The notes: generated by a model not told the origin, from the sequence alone. Positions 1 through 9,055 are shown, counted from the stretch's first letter. The stretch is 64,000 bases of DNA from Tenacibaculum sp. SZ-18 (GCF_002813915.1 NZ_CP019335.1:3393777-3457776), one strand, 5' to 3'. Numbers and translations: made by a program.

Positions 1-1700
1 AACCTAAAAAAGTGATAAGAGAAAATTGCATCTTTTTCACGATACGTTGGCAATCCGAATTGAACTTTTACATCAAACGGAATAAAAGAGGTTTGTTTTG
101 AATTTCCTGGAAGAATACCTTCATTTACGGAAGTTAATATTACCGTTTCAAAATCTAACAAACGAGTTTCTAACATTCCCATTAACTGCAATCCAGCTAA
201 TGGTTCTCCTTGGAAAGAAATGGTTTCTGAAGTAATTAATTGTTTAAAAAACTGATATAACGTCTTCAAATCTGAAAAGTAACCAAATTCTTTTTGCAAA
301 TTATTTAATTGCATAAAAGCGGTGTAGTAACGAAATAAAAATTCTTTTTCTAAACCAGAAACTATTGCTTTTAGTTGATCAATAAGTGCAATAATTTTAT
401 TTAAAAACCCTCTTACGTCATTACTATTTAAAAAAAGACTTCCAACTAATTCTTGAACCGAACTTTCTGTTTTTTGTAAAAATCTATCTATAAATTCTTT
501 ACTTACAAAAGTATGATTGTTGTTGTGAATTGCAGAAGTAATTTCATCTGAAACAGAAATTTCATTCACTATTAATAATCGATGTAATAATGGTTGTTTC
601 ATTACTTTAATTACATCTTTATAATAAAATTCTTTACTCCCCTTTTTTTGTAATTTTTCTTGAGAAATAAACAATTGAAAGATAGATAAAAACAAACTTG
701 TCAGGGGAATATCTTTCAACGGATATCCCATTGTTATATTGATGGAAGAAACACTTTCTGGAAGAGAATTTAACGAAATTGGTAACAAGGTTTCATCAGA
801 CAAAACCAGAGCTGTATTGTTGTGGTTTTCCATATCTGATAATAACTCGCCCACATATTTCATTTGAGAAATATTCTTTGCAGCACCTATTAATTGGATG
901 TTCTTATTTCCATTGAAGTAATTACTCGGCATTTTTAATTCCTCCTTTTCGTAATACTTCCATGAACTCAGATACTTTCTAATAAAATTCCCCGCTTGAT
1001 GAGTTGAATTCAAAAATGTTTCATCTATATCCCAGTAAACTTCGGTATTTCCTTGAATAAGCATTTCTTTCAATAAGAATTCTTCTGCTTTGTTAAGTGC
1101 ATTAAAACCAATGAAATAGAATTTTTTCGAACTATTATTTTCTAAAAACTGATGAATATTTTTGGTTGCTTCTCGATACATACATCCCTGATAACCAATT
1201 TTATTCTCTAATAAAAACGCATACAAAGCATTGTAATATTCATTCAACTTCTCCATGAAAGCAAAGTGATTTTTCATCAATTCTGTTTCTTGGATAGTTC
1301 CTTTTACAGACCAATTTTTTAAACGCTGAATATCTCTGATATACACAAATACATCTTCTGTATTTACCAAATGCTGATCAATCTCATTAAAGTCTTGAAT
1401 TACCGTAAAAGCCCATGAAGCAAATGCATCAAATGAATCAGGATTAACTTCTTGTTCTTTGTAAATTTTGTAGAAGTAAAATAAAAGCTGAATACTATCT
1501 ATTTTTCGTATTCCCGAAACCTTCTGAGTGAATTCTTCAATATTTATTATTTCAGGTAAAAACCCAGTTATTTGCGATTCTTTAAATGCTTGTTTTACAA
1601 AAACACCTGCACGATTAGACGGCAAAATAAATGTGACATTTTCGAAACTATTTGTTGTTTTTAAAATGTCTTCAATTGTCTCCTGAATAAATGTTTTCAT
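1..1700 (-). CDS. PD-(D/E)XK nuclease family protein, AddB-like (3' part outside window)
   Basis: The reading frame opens with ATG at 1700 and stays open to the window edge, giving about 566 residues of an incomplete protein. Near the N-terminus it has an ILPSNRAGVF segment, and near the edge a YREKDAIFSYHFF segment; both are typical of the AddB/PD-(D/E)XK family that works with an AddA-type helicase in double-strand break repair. The nuclease motif itself would lie in the missing C-terminal part, so nuclease activity cannot be confirmed here. The gene diverges from the amidase at 1750, with 49 bp between the two starts. The family call rests on resemblance to flavobacterial proteins of this name and is reasonably secure; a direct role in recombination is inference. 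Confidence 0.75.
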   Translation of the reverse strand, partial: MKTFIQETIEDILKTTNSFENVTFILPSNRAGVFVKQAFKESQITGFLPEIINIEEFTQKVSGIRKIDSIQLLFYFYKIYKEQEVNPDSFDAFASWAFTVIQDFNEIDQHLVNTEDVFVYIRDIQRLKNWSVKGTIQETELMKNHFAFMEKLNEYYNALYAFLLENKIGYQGCMYREATKNIHQFLENNSSKKFYFIGFNALNKAEEFLLKEMLIQGNTEVYWDIDETFLNSTHQAGNFIRKYLSSWKYYEKEELKMPSNYFNGNKNIQLIGAAKNISQMKYVGELLSDMENHNNTALVLSDETLLPISLNSLPESVSSINITMGYPLKDIPLTSLFLSIFQLFISQEKLQKKGSKEFYYKDVIKVMKQPLLHRLLIVNEISVSDEITSAIHNNNHTFVSKEFIDRFLQKTESSVQELVGSLFLNSNDVRGFLNKIIALIDQLKAIVSGLEKEFLFRYYTAFMQLNNLQKEFGYFSDLKTLYQFFKQLITSETISFQGEPLAGLQLMGMLETRLLDFETVILTSVNEGILPGNSKQTSFIPFDVKVQFGLPTYREKDAIFSYHFFR

Positions 1701-1724
1701 AGATCTAAAGTACAATAATTATGT

Positions 1725-1732
1725 TATTTTTG
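1725..1732 (+). promoter_or_regulatory. Putative -7 promoter element of the amidase gene
   Basis: TATTTTTG matches the Bacteroidota sigma-A -7 consensus TAnnTTTG exactly and ends 17 nt before the ATG at 1750. No clear TTG -33 element is seen, so the call rests on the motif and its position. Confidence 0.5.
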
Positions 1733-1749
1733 GTTTAGAATCAAATCAA

Positions 1750-2526
1750 ATGAATACACTACATATTTCTTTATTACAGGCAGATTTATCCTGGGAAAAT
1801 GTCCAAGAAAACATTAACTATTTTACCGAACAAATAGATAAAATAAGTAATGATTTGGACCTGATTGTTTTACCTGAAATGTTTACTACTGGATTTTCAA
1901 TGAATGCAAAAGAACTCGCCGAAGAAATGAATGGAAAAACTGTAAACTGGATGCGAGAAACAGCAATAAAAAAACAAAGTGCAGTAGTAGGAAGTGTAAT
2001 CATTTCAGAAAATAAGAATTTTTACAACCGTCTCTTTTTTGTTTTTCCTTCAGGTGAACTTCAATACTATGATAAAAAACACACTTTCACTTTAGCCAAA
2101 GAGCATGAAACTTATAACTCAGGTTCAAATAAATTAATTGTAGAATACAAAGGTTGGAAAATTTGCCCGCTTATTTGTTACGATTTACGTTTTCCTGTTT
2201 GGGCAAGAAATGTGGAAGATTATGATTTGTTGATTTACGTAGCAAGTTGGCCAGAAAAAAGAATTAATGCTTGGGATACATTATTAAAAGCCAGAGCTAT
2301 TGAAAATATGAGTTATACAATAGGTGTAAATAGAATAGGTAAGGACGGTAATAATTACGATTATGTTGGTCATTCTATACTTTTTGATTGTTTAGGAAAT
2401 CCATTATCTCAAGAACAGAACGAACGTCAGGAAACTATTTCTGTTCAGATAGAAAAAGAGTCTCAAGGTGAAATTAGAAATAAACTTGGATTCCTGAAGG
2501 ATAAAGACAAGTTCAAACTTGTCTAA
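1750..2526 (+). CDS. Nitrilase superfamily amidohydrolase, omega-amidase (YafV) type
   Basis: This 258-residue protein has the complete nitrilase catalytic triad: Glu43 in LPEMFTTGF, Lys109 in YDKKHTF and Cys143 in LICYDLRFP. Family members of this length and with these motifs are omega-amidases that hydrolyse alpha-ketoglutaramate or alpha-ketosuccinamate to the keto acid and ammonia in the cytoplasm, a repair or clean-up step after glutamine transamination. It has no signal peptide. The start is a clean ATG with a -7 motif 17 nt upstream. The gene stands alone, divergent from the nuclease gene. Substrate is inferred from family; other C-N hydrolases of the superfamily remain possible. Confidence 0.85.
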   Translation: MNTLHISLLQADLSWENVQENINYFTEQIDKISNDLDLIVLPEMFTTGFSMNAKELAEEMNGKTVNWMRETAIKKQSAVVGSVIISENKNFYNRLFFVFPSGELQYYDKKHTFTLAKEHETYNSGSNKLIVEYKGWKICPLICYDLRFPVWARNVEDYDLLIYVASWPEKRINAWDTLLKARAIENMSYTIGVNRIGKDGNNYDYVGHSILFDCLGNPLSQEQNERQETISVQIEKESQGEIRNKLGFLKDKDKFKLV

Positions 2527-2570
2527 TCAATTTTACTATCTTAGCAATCTTAAAAAATTATAAAAAAAAC

Positions 2571-2930
2571 ATGAAAAAAATAATTATTTTAGTATTCTTT
2601 ACATTAATAATTTCTTTAAGTTTTTGGTCTTGTAAATCTAATTTAAATAGCGACAAGCCTTTTATAAATAAGGAGAAAACAATAAAAATTTCATCTAAAA
2701 AGCCTGTTGAATTTAGTATGGTTTTAAATGGAAAACTTACTGAAAATTTAAAAACACCATATAAATTTAAGTTTAGTGAAGACTTTGGTTATTTTGTTTT
2801 TAAACCTAAAGACATAAATGATTTTTTAGAGGTCGACGTAACTGACTCTAATGGTAGTATAAATTCTTATTACGATGGAGTTTCATTATTAAACATTGAA
2901 AATGGTACAATGAGAGTATTCGGAATGTAA
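2571..2930 (+). CDS. Small predicted lipoprotein, function unknown
   Basis: The 119-residue product begins with a short basic start, a hydrophobic stretch and the lipobox-like LSFWSC, so Cys21 is a likely lipidation site and the mature protein would be a periplasmic or outer-membrane lipoprotein. The remainder is polar and Lys-rich, without a domain I recognise. It starts 44 nt after the amidase stop and ends 43 nt before the PagL-like gene; no terminator separates it from either neighbour, so the three may share a transcript. No functional claim is made. Confidence 0.6.
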   Translation: MKKIIILVFFTLIISLSFWSCKSNLNSDKPFINKEKTIKISSKKPVEFSMVLNGKLTENLKTPYKFKFSEDFGYFVFKPKDINDFLEVDVTDSNGSINSYYDGVSLLNIENGTMRVFGM

Positions 2931-2973
2931 TCCTATAAAACAAAAGCTCTGCAACAAAGGCTTAGTAACTTTC

Positions 2974-3600
2974 ATGAATAGAAACTATTCCTTATTCTTG
3001 TTTTTAATGATGATTACTCATCAAGTTTTATCCCAAGAAAGTAACGATAAATTTTGGATTGGTTTAAACTACGGGCAGGCGAATCAAGATAATATTATTT
3101 TAAACGATCCTGATTATGCTTACAAAAATGAATTCTTTAAGTTTCAAATAAACTACTTACTGTCTGACAATAAAAGATGGAACTACGAACTAACTATTGA
3201 ACCTAGTATTTATTTTGTAAAATATCAGTTGTTAAATGAACAGTTTATTCGTCCTTCAACCCCAAATTATCTTGAATTAAGGGCACTATTTACTCAAAAA
3301 AGAAGATTTAATGAGTATGCCTTAAATCTAGGTATTATAGTTAGATATAACATTTTGAAAAATTTCAGCACTTATATACAAGGAAGTGTAGGGCCAATGA
3401 TTTCCGGAGATGATACTGAACGTTTGAAAAAGGGATTCGCTTTCTCCGACATTCTAGGGCTAGGGTTTTCATATTCAAAACAAAAACTACGATTTGACTT
3501 TCGTTTTACTTTGCGACATAATTCAAACTTAGATTTTGCCTTCCCAAATAGTGGACATAATAGTGCTGGGATAGAAACCGGAATCTCGTTTAATTTATAA
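2974..3600 (+). CDS. PagL-like acyloxyacyl hydrolase (lipid A deacylase family), outer membrane
   Basis: The 208-residue protein has a Sec signal peptide ending near VLSQES and a repeating amphipathic pattern expected of a small outer-membrane beta-barrel. Its C-terminus carries the PagL signature: RHNSNLDF followed by PNSG and a final G-x-x-F-x-L strand. In PagL the His and Ser of H-x-S-N are catalytic; here they are His182 and Ser184, with Glu201 a candidate third residue. The family removes the 3-O acyl chain from lipid A. Length is slightly above PagL of proteobacteria. The upstream gene is a small lipoprotein. Family membership is well supported by the motif; lipid A as substrate in this organism is inference. 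Confidence 0.7.
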   Translation: MNRNYSLFLFLMMITHQVLSQESNDKFWIGLNYGQANQDNIILNDPDYAYKNEFFKFQINYLLSDNKRWNYELTIEPSIYFVKYQLLNEQFIRPSTPNYLELRALFTQKRRFNEYALNLGIIVRYNILKNFSTYIQGSVGPMISGDDTERLKKGFAFSDILGLGFSYSKQKLRFDFRFTLRHNSNLDFAFPNSGHNSAGIETGISFNL

Positions 3601-3609
3601 TAGTTATAA

Positions 3610-3903
3610 GTTCTAAAATCATATAAGTTTTCAGGAAATCTATGGAAACATGCAACTACAGGCGGCTGGCATTTTATTTCTTTACCTATCTCTGTTACAA
3701 AAGAAATTAGAACGCAAAACCAATGGATGGAAGAAGACTGGGGAAGATTAAAAACAACATCTAAAATTCAAGATTTAGCATGGGAAACTGCAATTTAGTA
3801 TGACACAAAGCACGCTACATATTTACTCCCTATAAAAGCTTCGATTCGTCAAAAATTAAAACTTCAAATTGATGATAATATTGAAGTTTCTCTTTCAGTT
3901 TAA
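3610..3903 (+). pseudogene. Degraded DUF1905-family gene
   Basis: One frame from 3610 reads as a DUF1905 domain: YKFSGNLWKH, then GGWHFISLPISV, then DWGRLKT, then YLLPIKASIRQ to a stop at 3901-3903. It lacks an ATG (the frame opens directly after a TAA at 3607-3609) and has an in-frame TAG at 3796-3798, between AWETAI and YDTKHATYLL. The two halves are in the same frame and both resemble the family, so a single nonsense change plus loss of the start explains the state. The function of DUF1905 proteins is unknown to me. It lies directly after the PagL-like gene and before a strong bidirectional terminator. Confidence 0.7.
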
Positions 3904-3914
3904 AACAATAAAAA

Positions 3915-3935
3915 AGCAACCTAAATTAGGTTGCT
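3915..3935. terminator. Bidirectional intrinsic terminator
   Basis: A perfect 9-bp stem (AGCAACCTA / TAGGTTGCT) with a 3-nt loop is preceded by an A-run and followed by eight T, so it can end transcription from both the pseudogene side and the convergent desaturase gene. Confidence 0.8.
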
Positions 3936-3940
3936 TTTTT

Positions 3941-4921
3941 TTATGCTGGTATCATCCATTTAAAATTAAACTTTGTATCAGGAATTACAATACGTTCTGT
4001 AATTCGATACATTCTATCTGGAAGTTTCATTAAATAATCTCTAGCTTTTTCCGCTTCTGCTGTTAAACCAGTAATTTTATCTATTTCCCAAGTTTCATTC
4101 AACTTTTTCAAAATATCTACGTAATCAAATCCAGTGTAAACTCCGATTCGTTGTGCAACAGTTGAAAAATCATCAAATAAACTTCCTTTTGCATTGAAAG
4201 ACTCACGTAAATGCATTGCTGGCATAACAATTTTATGCCTCATCATTTTTTCAAAAGCCAACATCATTTCACTAGGATCAATTTTGAAAATCTCACTCAC
4301 AAAAGCAGTATAAGCCTTATGATGTCTCATTTCATCTCCTGCAATAATCTTAGACATTCTTGCTAGTAATTTATGTCCTTTCTTACGAGCTATTTTTGCT
4401 ACATTATTATGGGAAACATACGTAGCTAATTCCTGGAAACTTGTGTATACGAAGTTTTTATATGGATCAGTAGAAGTTCCAATATCAAATCCATCCGCAA
4501 TTAAATGCTGCGTAGAAATTTCAACTTCTCTCATATTTACTCTACCAGATAAATACAAATATTTATTTAAAACGTCTCCATGACGGTTTTCTTCAGCCGT
4601 CCAAGCTCTTACCCATTTCGACCATCCGTTCTCAGGATCTTGTTCAACTCCGTCTAATTCCATTAACCAAGATTCGTATGTTGGTAAAGCTTCTTCTGTA
4701 ATTGTATCACCAATTAAAACAGTCCAAAAATCATCGTCTAACTCCTTAGAAATTTCTTGAATTTCTTTTACTTCTTCAATAAAGTTTTCACTTTGTGAAT
4801 TTGGGAGAAAGTCGGTTGGCTGCCAAATTTTTTCAATTGGAATTAAAAAATCATCAACAAAACCATGGATTTTACTTTCCAAGGTTTTCATCACTTCTTT
4901 TCTTATATTGTGTATTGACAT
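3941..4921 (-). CDS. Acyl-ACP desaturase (soluble di-iron, class II)
   Basis: The 326-residue protein carries the two di-iron motifs of plant-type stearoyl-ACP desaturases: EENRHG (Glu111, His114) and DEMRHH (Glu197, His200), plus a first acidic helix around TEEALPTYE (residues 75-84). The family introduces a cis double bond into acyl chains bound to acyl carrier protein using O2 and electrons from ferredoxin, in the cytoplasm. No signal peptide or membrane segment is present, as expected. Its stop lies six bases from the terminator stem. The adjacent plsC gene on the same strand (57 nt upstream) fits a role in membrane phospholipid composition. Position specificity cannot be read from sequence alone. 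Confidence 0.88.
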   Translation of the reverse strand: MSIHNIRKEVMKTLESKIHGFVDDFLIPIEKIWQPTDFLPNSQSENFIEEVKEIQEISKELDDDFWTVLIGDTITEEALPTYESWLMELDGVEQDPENGWSKWVRAWTAEENRHGDVLNKYLYLSGRVNMREVEISTQHLIADGFDIGTSTDPYKNFVYTSFQELATYVSHNNVAKIARKKGHKLLARMSKIIAGDEMRHHKAYTAFVSEIFKIDPSEMMLAFEKMMRHKIVMPAMHLRESFNAKGSLFDDFSTVAQRIGVYTGFDYVDILKKLNETWEIDKITGLTAEAEKARDYLMKLPDRMYRITERIVIPDTKFNFKWMIPA

Positions 4922-4977
4922 ATGTCTGTTACGGGATTAATATTAGTTAATTGTTTGTTGTTTGTTGTACCTTTTCT

Positions 4978-5709
4978 TTATTCCGCAATTCCAGACTTAA
5001 CAGTTAATTCTACTTTTTTTAATAAATCTTCAAACGAGATGCCATTAACCTTTATAGGTTCGTGAGTTTCAATTGTTATTGGACTTCCAATTCCTAATGG
5101 AAATTTACCATACTTAAATACTTTCCAAGAGTTGTTTATGCTTAAAGGAACTACATATGCTTCCGGATTGTATTTAACTAGCATTTTAAGCCCATTTGAA
5201 GCAAAACTCTTAGGTTTTCCGTTTCTACTTCTTGTTCCTTCAGGAAATATTGTTGCAGACCAATTGTTTTCTTTAATTCTTTTTGAGAAATTAATCATTT
5301 CTGCTATTGCCTGTTTCTTATCTTTTCTGTCAATTAACGCAGCTCCTCCATACTTTAAGTTGAATGAAATACTTGGAATACCTTTACCCAACTCAACTTT
5401 AGATACAAATTTAGGACAATGTTTCCTGAAAAACCAAATGATTGGAGGAATATCAAACATACTTTGATGGTTTGAAACAAAAATAACTGTTTGATTTTCT
5501 GGGATATCATATTTGTTCTTAACTCTCACTGGAATTCCTAAAATCAAAAGTGACTTTACAAGAAACCAATTCATAATATTGACTACTTTCTGATGACCCT
5601 CCTGACCACCTAACTTTAATCCTATCCATTGTATAGGATGGAAGATTAGTAATATGATAAAAAAGACAATGGCAAATACTGTAGATAACAGATAACTTAT
5701 AATTTTCAT
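4978..5709 (-). CDS. plsC: 1-acyl-sn-glycerol-3-phosphate acyltransferase
   Basis: The 243-residue protein has an N-terminal membrane segment (residues 1-25), then the acyltransferase block I NHQSMFD (His81, Asp86) and block III FPEGTRS (Pro156 to Arg160), both diagnostic of the PlsC/LPLAT family. It transfers the second acyl chain to lysophosphatidic acid at the inner membrane, giving phosphatidic acid. It precedes the acyl-ACP desaturase on the same strand, so the two may be co-transcribed. A hairpin with a T-run sits immediately upstream of its ATG, marking the end of the previous gene. Other lysophospholipid acyltransferases of the family cannot be excluded. Confidence 0.87.
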   Translation of the reverse strand: MKIISYLLSTVFAIVFFIILLIFHPIQWIGLKLGGQEGHQKVVNIMNWFLVKSLLILGIPVRVKNKYDIPENQTVIFVSNHQSMFDIPPIIWFFRKHCPKFVSKVELGKGIPSISFNLKYGGAALIDRKDKKQAIAEMINFSKRIKENNWSATIFPEGTRSRNGKPKSFASNGLKMLVKYNPEAYVVPLSINNSWKVFKYGKFPLGIGSPITIETHEPIKVNGISFEDLLKKVELTVKSGIAE

Positions 5710-5724
5710 TTTTAAAAAAATAAG

Positions 5725-5746
5725 ATTCCCGCAGCAAAGCGGGAAT
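5725..5746 (-). terminator. Intrinsic terminator between the 137-aa membrane protein gene and plsC
   Basis: The stem ATTCCCGC / GCGGGAAT with a 6-nt loop is followed on the minus strand by CTTA and seven T, ending just before the plsC start codon. The stem core resembles hairpins at 20366, 28522 and 52896. Confidence 0.6.
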
Positions 5747-5760
5747 AAAAATATTATACT

Positions 5761-6174
5761 TTAGAGCCAGTTAGACCAAGGTATTCGTGATAAAATAAAC
5801 ACCAATCCTAGACCGTAGAACAAAGCAAAAGTTTTAAACTTTGATTCACTTTTAACTTTCTTTTTATGTTTTGACCATCCCATGGTAATTAATACAATTG
5901 CAAGAATCATCATAATTGGATGCTCAACTGCCAATAATCTATTTGAACTATCAATTCCACTTGCTTTCATTGATTTGTACCATGGTGACATAAAATACCA
6001 ACCTAAACCAATTAATAGTTGAATATGAGTTGTAATTAAAGTGAACAGTCCTAAGCGGAAATCTTTATGAGTAAATTCTTTTTTCTTTACTAAACCAATA
6101 ACTGCATTAATAACTGCATAAATTAAAACAGCTAATACAATATAGGCCCAATAAGAATGGATAACTTTCATCAT
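5761..6174 (-). CDS. Four-helix inner-membrane protein (annotated cytochrome B-like in relatives)
   Basis: The 137-residue protein is nearly all membrane: helices at about 9-28, 42-62, 86-102 and 114-131. Conserved-looking His residues occur at helix edges (HIQLLIG, EHPIMMI), which is why relatives are often called cytochrome B family, but there is no proof of heme binding. The ATG at 6174 is followed directly by a second ATG. A -7 motif lies upstream at 6196-6203. It is separated from the TonB receptor gene by a terminator and from plsC by another, so it is probably a single-gene unit. Function unknown. Confidence 0.65.
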   Translation of the reverse strand: MMKVIHSYWAYIVLAVLIYAVINAVIGLVKKKEFTHKDFRLGLFTLITTHIQLLIGLGWYFMSPWYKSMKASGIDSSNRLLAVEHPIMMILAIVLITMGWSKHKKKVKSESKFKTFALFYGLGLVFILSRIPWSNWL

Positions 6175-6195
6175 GATTTGTTAGTTTATATCCAA

Positions 6196-6203
6196 CAAAA
6201 ATA
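6196..6203 (-). promoter_or_regulatory. Putative -7 promoter element of the 137-aa membrane protein gene
   Basis: On the minus strand TATTTTTG matches TAnnTTTG exactly, with 21 nt to the ATG at 6174. It lies just downstream of the terminator of the TonB receptor gene, the expected place for a new promoter. Confidence 0.5.
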
Positions 6204-6223
6204 CTGATTTTAGACATAAAAAA

Positions 6224-6263
6224 ACCACCTTATATCCTGAAATAAATTCAGGACAAAGGTGGT
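6224..6263 (-). terminator. Intrinsic terminator of the TonB-dependent receptor gene
   Basis: ACCACCT / AGGTGGT forms the outer stem and TCCTGAA / TTCAGGA an inner stem; both sides have A/T runs (seven T on the minus strand), so it may act in both directions but serves the receptor gene ending at 6293. Confidence 0.75.
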
Positions 6264-6292
6264 CTTTTTTATATTCTGTTCTAATTAAATAA

Positions 6293-9055
6293 TTAGAAAC
6301 TATATCTTACTGAGAAATTCCAAGTAGTTCCGAATCCAAAGAATACTTTATTTCTAGTATTAACTCCTCTGAAAGTTTCATCTCCTGGCTCAGCAGCAAT
6401 GTTAGTTCTAGATTCTGCGATATACTCCTCATCAAACAAGTTATTGATGTTTAAACGGAAGCTAACTGACTCGTTAGTTTCTTCATTGAAGTTCCACTTA
6501 TAAGAGAATCCTAAATCAGATAAGGCATAACCTGGTAATTTAATTGCAGGTTCAGCAACTCCGTCGATTCCACTACTAAAAGAATCTTCTAATGTGAAAG
6601 CTGAGTATAATCTATCAACAAAACGTTGAGAATAATCTACTTTAAATCCTTTCCACGGTCTAATTTCAACTCCTAATCTGGCTGTAGATTGCGCAGCATC
6701 TCCAACTTTAACACCATCTAAGTTTACATTCACTGATCCAATTTGAGTTTGGTTATCATTATCAAAAGCGTTACCTGTTGCAGTACCACTAAACTCCCAG
6801 TCGTTAATAGATACCATACCAAATAAAGTTACATCCTCAGTAATTTTATAAGTAGACTCTAATTCAACTCCCATGTGAGTTTGAGTCACACCGTTTAATT
6901 GAGCTGTTCCTCTATCTCCCGTAGTTTGATTTTCAAATCCAGCGGTAACAAATCTGTCTTTCCACTGAGTTCTATAAAGGTTGGCATTCAAATTAAAACG
7001 CTCAGTTTTGAATCCGTATCCTAATTCAAGACCTAAAACTTTTTCGTTTGTAACAGCTTCATTAATATCGTTTCTAAAGTTTAAGAAAACAGCATCAAAG
7101 AAAGGTTGTTTAGAGTAGTAACCTCCATTAGCGAAAACATTGTGCTCTTCATTAATGTTCCAGTTAATTCCTCCTTTTATGTTTCCACCCCATAAATTCA
7201 CCCATTCTGTCGTTTGTGCTGGATCAGTATCTAAATAGTTAAAATAATCAACTCTTTGAAATCCTTGATTAGACAAACCTCCTTGAAGGAATGCAGTTAT
7301 TCCTTCTCCATTGTTATATTCTAACTGAGTAAATCCTCCGAACCAACGTACATTTCCATCATTATGGTAGTTGATTTTTTCCTCATCATCAGTACTTTTA
7401 AATACATTCCATAAGCTTGATAAATCAGAAGAATACTCCGTAGTTAATACATTTAAAGGTTGGTTAATATTATCGTTATCGCGGTATCCATCAGCTCCTA
7501 ATAAGTTATCAATTCTTCTATAGTGAATTCCAGTATAAGAACGTACATCTACTCCAAAATCTAAAGTAAATTCGTCATTTAACTTTCTGTTATAGTTAGC
7601 TAATAAACCATACCAGTTGTGAGAGTTAATAGAAGCTCGACGAATCGCTCCGTTTCTTCTTTCTAATCCAGCAGGAATATCTGTTGATCTTAATTCATCA
7701 TCATTTACAATGTATAATCCAGTACTTGGATCAACAACGTTGTTATACGTAAATCCGTTACTGAAAGTACCACCTTGTCCTGAGTTAGAGTTAGCGATTT
7801 CATCCCATAATACTAAACCTGTACTTGGATCTCTAAATCTACTTGAACTAGCGAAGTTACCTCCTAAGCGTCCGATATCTCCAGTTCCTCCCCCACGTCC
7901 AAAAGAAACGTAAGCAGAAGCAGATAAAGAAGATTCTTCATCGATATCCCAGTTCCAGTTTAAAGATGTAACTGGCTTGTGATAAAAGTTCTTTCTCCAG
8001 TTGAATTGCTCACCATTTAAGAAACCGTGGTTGTAGTTATATCTGTTACCTAATCTTCTGTAATCTGCTAAAGTAGCCATGTTAAAGAAACTTGTAGTTC
8101 TTTGGTTATGAGTTTGAGGAGCACCAGTCAACATAAACTGTAAATCGTGATCTTCATTAATTTCCCATCCTAACCCTACGAAATAGTTATATCCCTCAAA
8201 TTCAGTTCCATTTACATATCCGTCTCCAGCAGTTCTACTGAATAAGAAAGAAGCTGCAAAACCATTTTCGTTTTTACCAGTTGAGTAAGTAGCTAATGTT
8301 TTCAAATAATTATCATTTCCATAAGAAGCTAAAACAGATCCACCTTCTTTCTTATCTGTAGTTTTCGTGATAATGTTAATTGTTCCACCTACAGAAGAAA
8401 TAGCTAATTTAGAAGATCCTAAACCTCTCTGAACTTGCATCGCAGTAGTTACGTCAGATAAACCAGCCCAGTTAGACCAGAATACACGACCATTCTCCAT
8501 ATCATTAACAGGAACCCCGTTAATTAATACAGCGATATTCTCCTGAGAGAAACCACGAATATTTATTCTTGCATCTCCAAATCCTCCACCAGACTTAGTT
8601 GCGTAAACAGATGGAGTTGTGTTTAAAATCTCTGGAAATTCTTGAGATCCTAATTTTTCTTGGATTTCAGCAGCTTTAATTGTAGAAACCGCTACTGGAG
8701 TTTCTCTATCTTTTGCAACATCAATTAATCCTTTAATAACAACCTCTTCTAATACATTATCACTAGGTTGTAATTGAATAGTACCTACGTTACCTGCACC
8801 GTTAAATGCAACTTGTTTGTCTTTGTAACCAACAAAAGAAACTACTAAAGTACCTGAAGTACCCTTGACATTTAATTTAAATTCTCCGTCGAAGTTTGTT
8901 GATGTACCATTTGTAGTTGCCTTCTCAACTACCGATGCACCAGGAAGTGGCTCCCCTGTTTCATCAACAACAGAACCCGAAATTTGAGTTTGGGCTAATA
9001 CTGTAGCAGAAACAAAAAATAACGCTACTAGTAATAAATTTGTGATTTTTTTCAT
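6293..9055 (-). CDS. TonB-dependent outer-membrane receptor with CarboxypepD_reg-like domain
   Basis: The 920-residue protein has a signal peptide ending at VLAQT, a CarboxypepD_reg-like beta-sandwich (about 22-100: ISGSVVDETGEPLPGASV), a plug domain (about 115-235, with VLINGVPVNDME and GSVGGTINI-like ends) and a long beta-barrel finishing in an aromatic residue (SVRYSF). It would import a ligand across the outer membrane using TonB energy. No SusD-type lipoprotein gene is next to it, so a polysaccharide-utilisation SusC role is unlikely; siderophore, vitamin or peptide uptake are all possible. The gene has its own terminator and 223 bp of upstream non-coding DNA in which I saw no clear regulatory site. 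Confidence 0.88.
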   Translation of the reverse strand: MKKITNLLLVALFFVSATVLAQTQISGSVVDETGEPLPGASVVEKATTNGTSTNFDGEFKLNVKGTSGTLVVSFVGYKDKQVAFNGAGNVGTIQLQPSDNVLEEVVIKGLIDVAKDRETPVAVSTIKAAEIQEKLGSQEFPEILNTTPSVYATKSGGGFGDARINIRGFSQENIAVLINGVPVNDMENGRVFWSNWAGLSDVTTAMQVQRGLGSSKLAISSVGGTINIITKTTDKKEGGSVLASYGNDNYLKTLATYSTGKNENGFAASFLFSRTAGDGYVNGTEFEGYNYFVGLGWEINEDHDLQFMLTGAPQTHNQRTTSFFNMATLADYRRLGNRYNYNHGFLNGEQFNWRKNFYHKPVTSLNWNWDIDEESSLSASAYVSFGRGGGTGDIGRLGGNFASSSRFRDPSTGLVLWDEIANSNSGQGGTFSNGFTYNNVVDPSTGLYIVNDDELRSTDIPAGLERRNGAIRRASINSHNWYGLLANYNRKLNDEFTLDFGVDVRSYTGIHYRRIDNLLGADGYRDNDNINQPLNVLTTEYSSDLSSLWNVFKSTDDEEKINYHNDGNVRWFGGFTQLEYNNGEGITAFLQGGLSNQGFQRVDYFNYLDTDPAQTTEWVNLWGGNIKGGINWNINEEHNVFANGGYYSKQPFFDAVFLNFRNDINEAVTNEKVLGLELGYGFKTERFNLNANLYRTQWKDRFVTAGFENQTTGDRGTAQLNGVTQTHMGVELESTYKITEDVTLFGMVSINDWEFSGTATGNAFDNDNQTQIGSVNVNLDGVKVGDAAQSTARLGVEIRPWKGFKVDYSQRFVDRLYSAFTLEDSFSSGIDGVAEPAIKLPGYALSDLGFSYKWNFNEETNESVSFRLNINNLFDEEYIAESRTNIAAEPGDETFRGVNTRNKVFFGFGTTWNFSVRYSF

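Noticed and set aside
2571..3903. A small defence or toxin island
   Set aside because: The genes read as a lipoprotein, a PagL-like barrel and a broken DUF1905 gene; no nuclease, toxin or immunity motif was seen.
6293..9055. SusC/SusD polysaccharide-uptake system
   Set aside because: No SusD-like lipoprotein or glycan enzyme genes are near; the receptor is a single gene.
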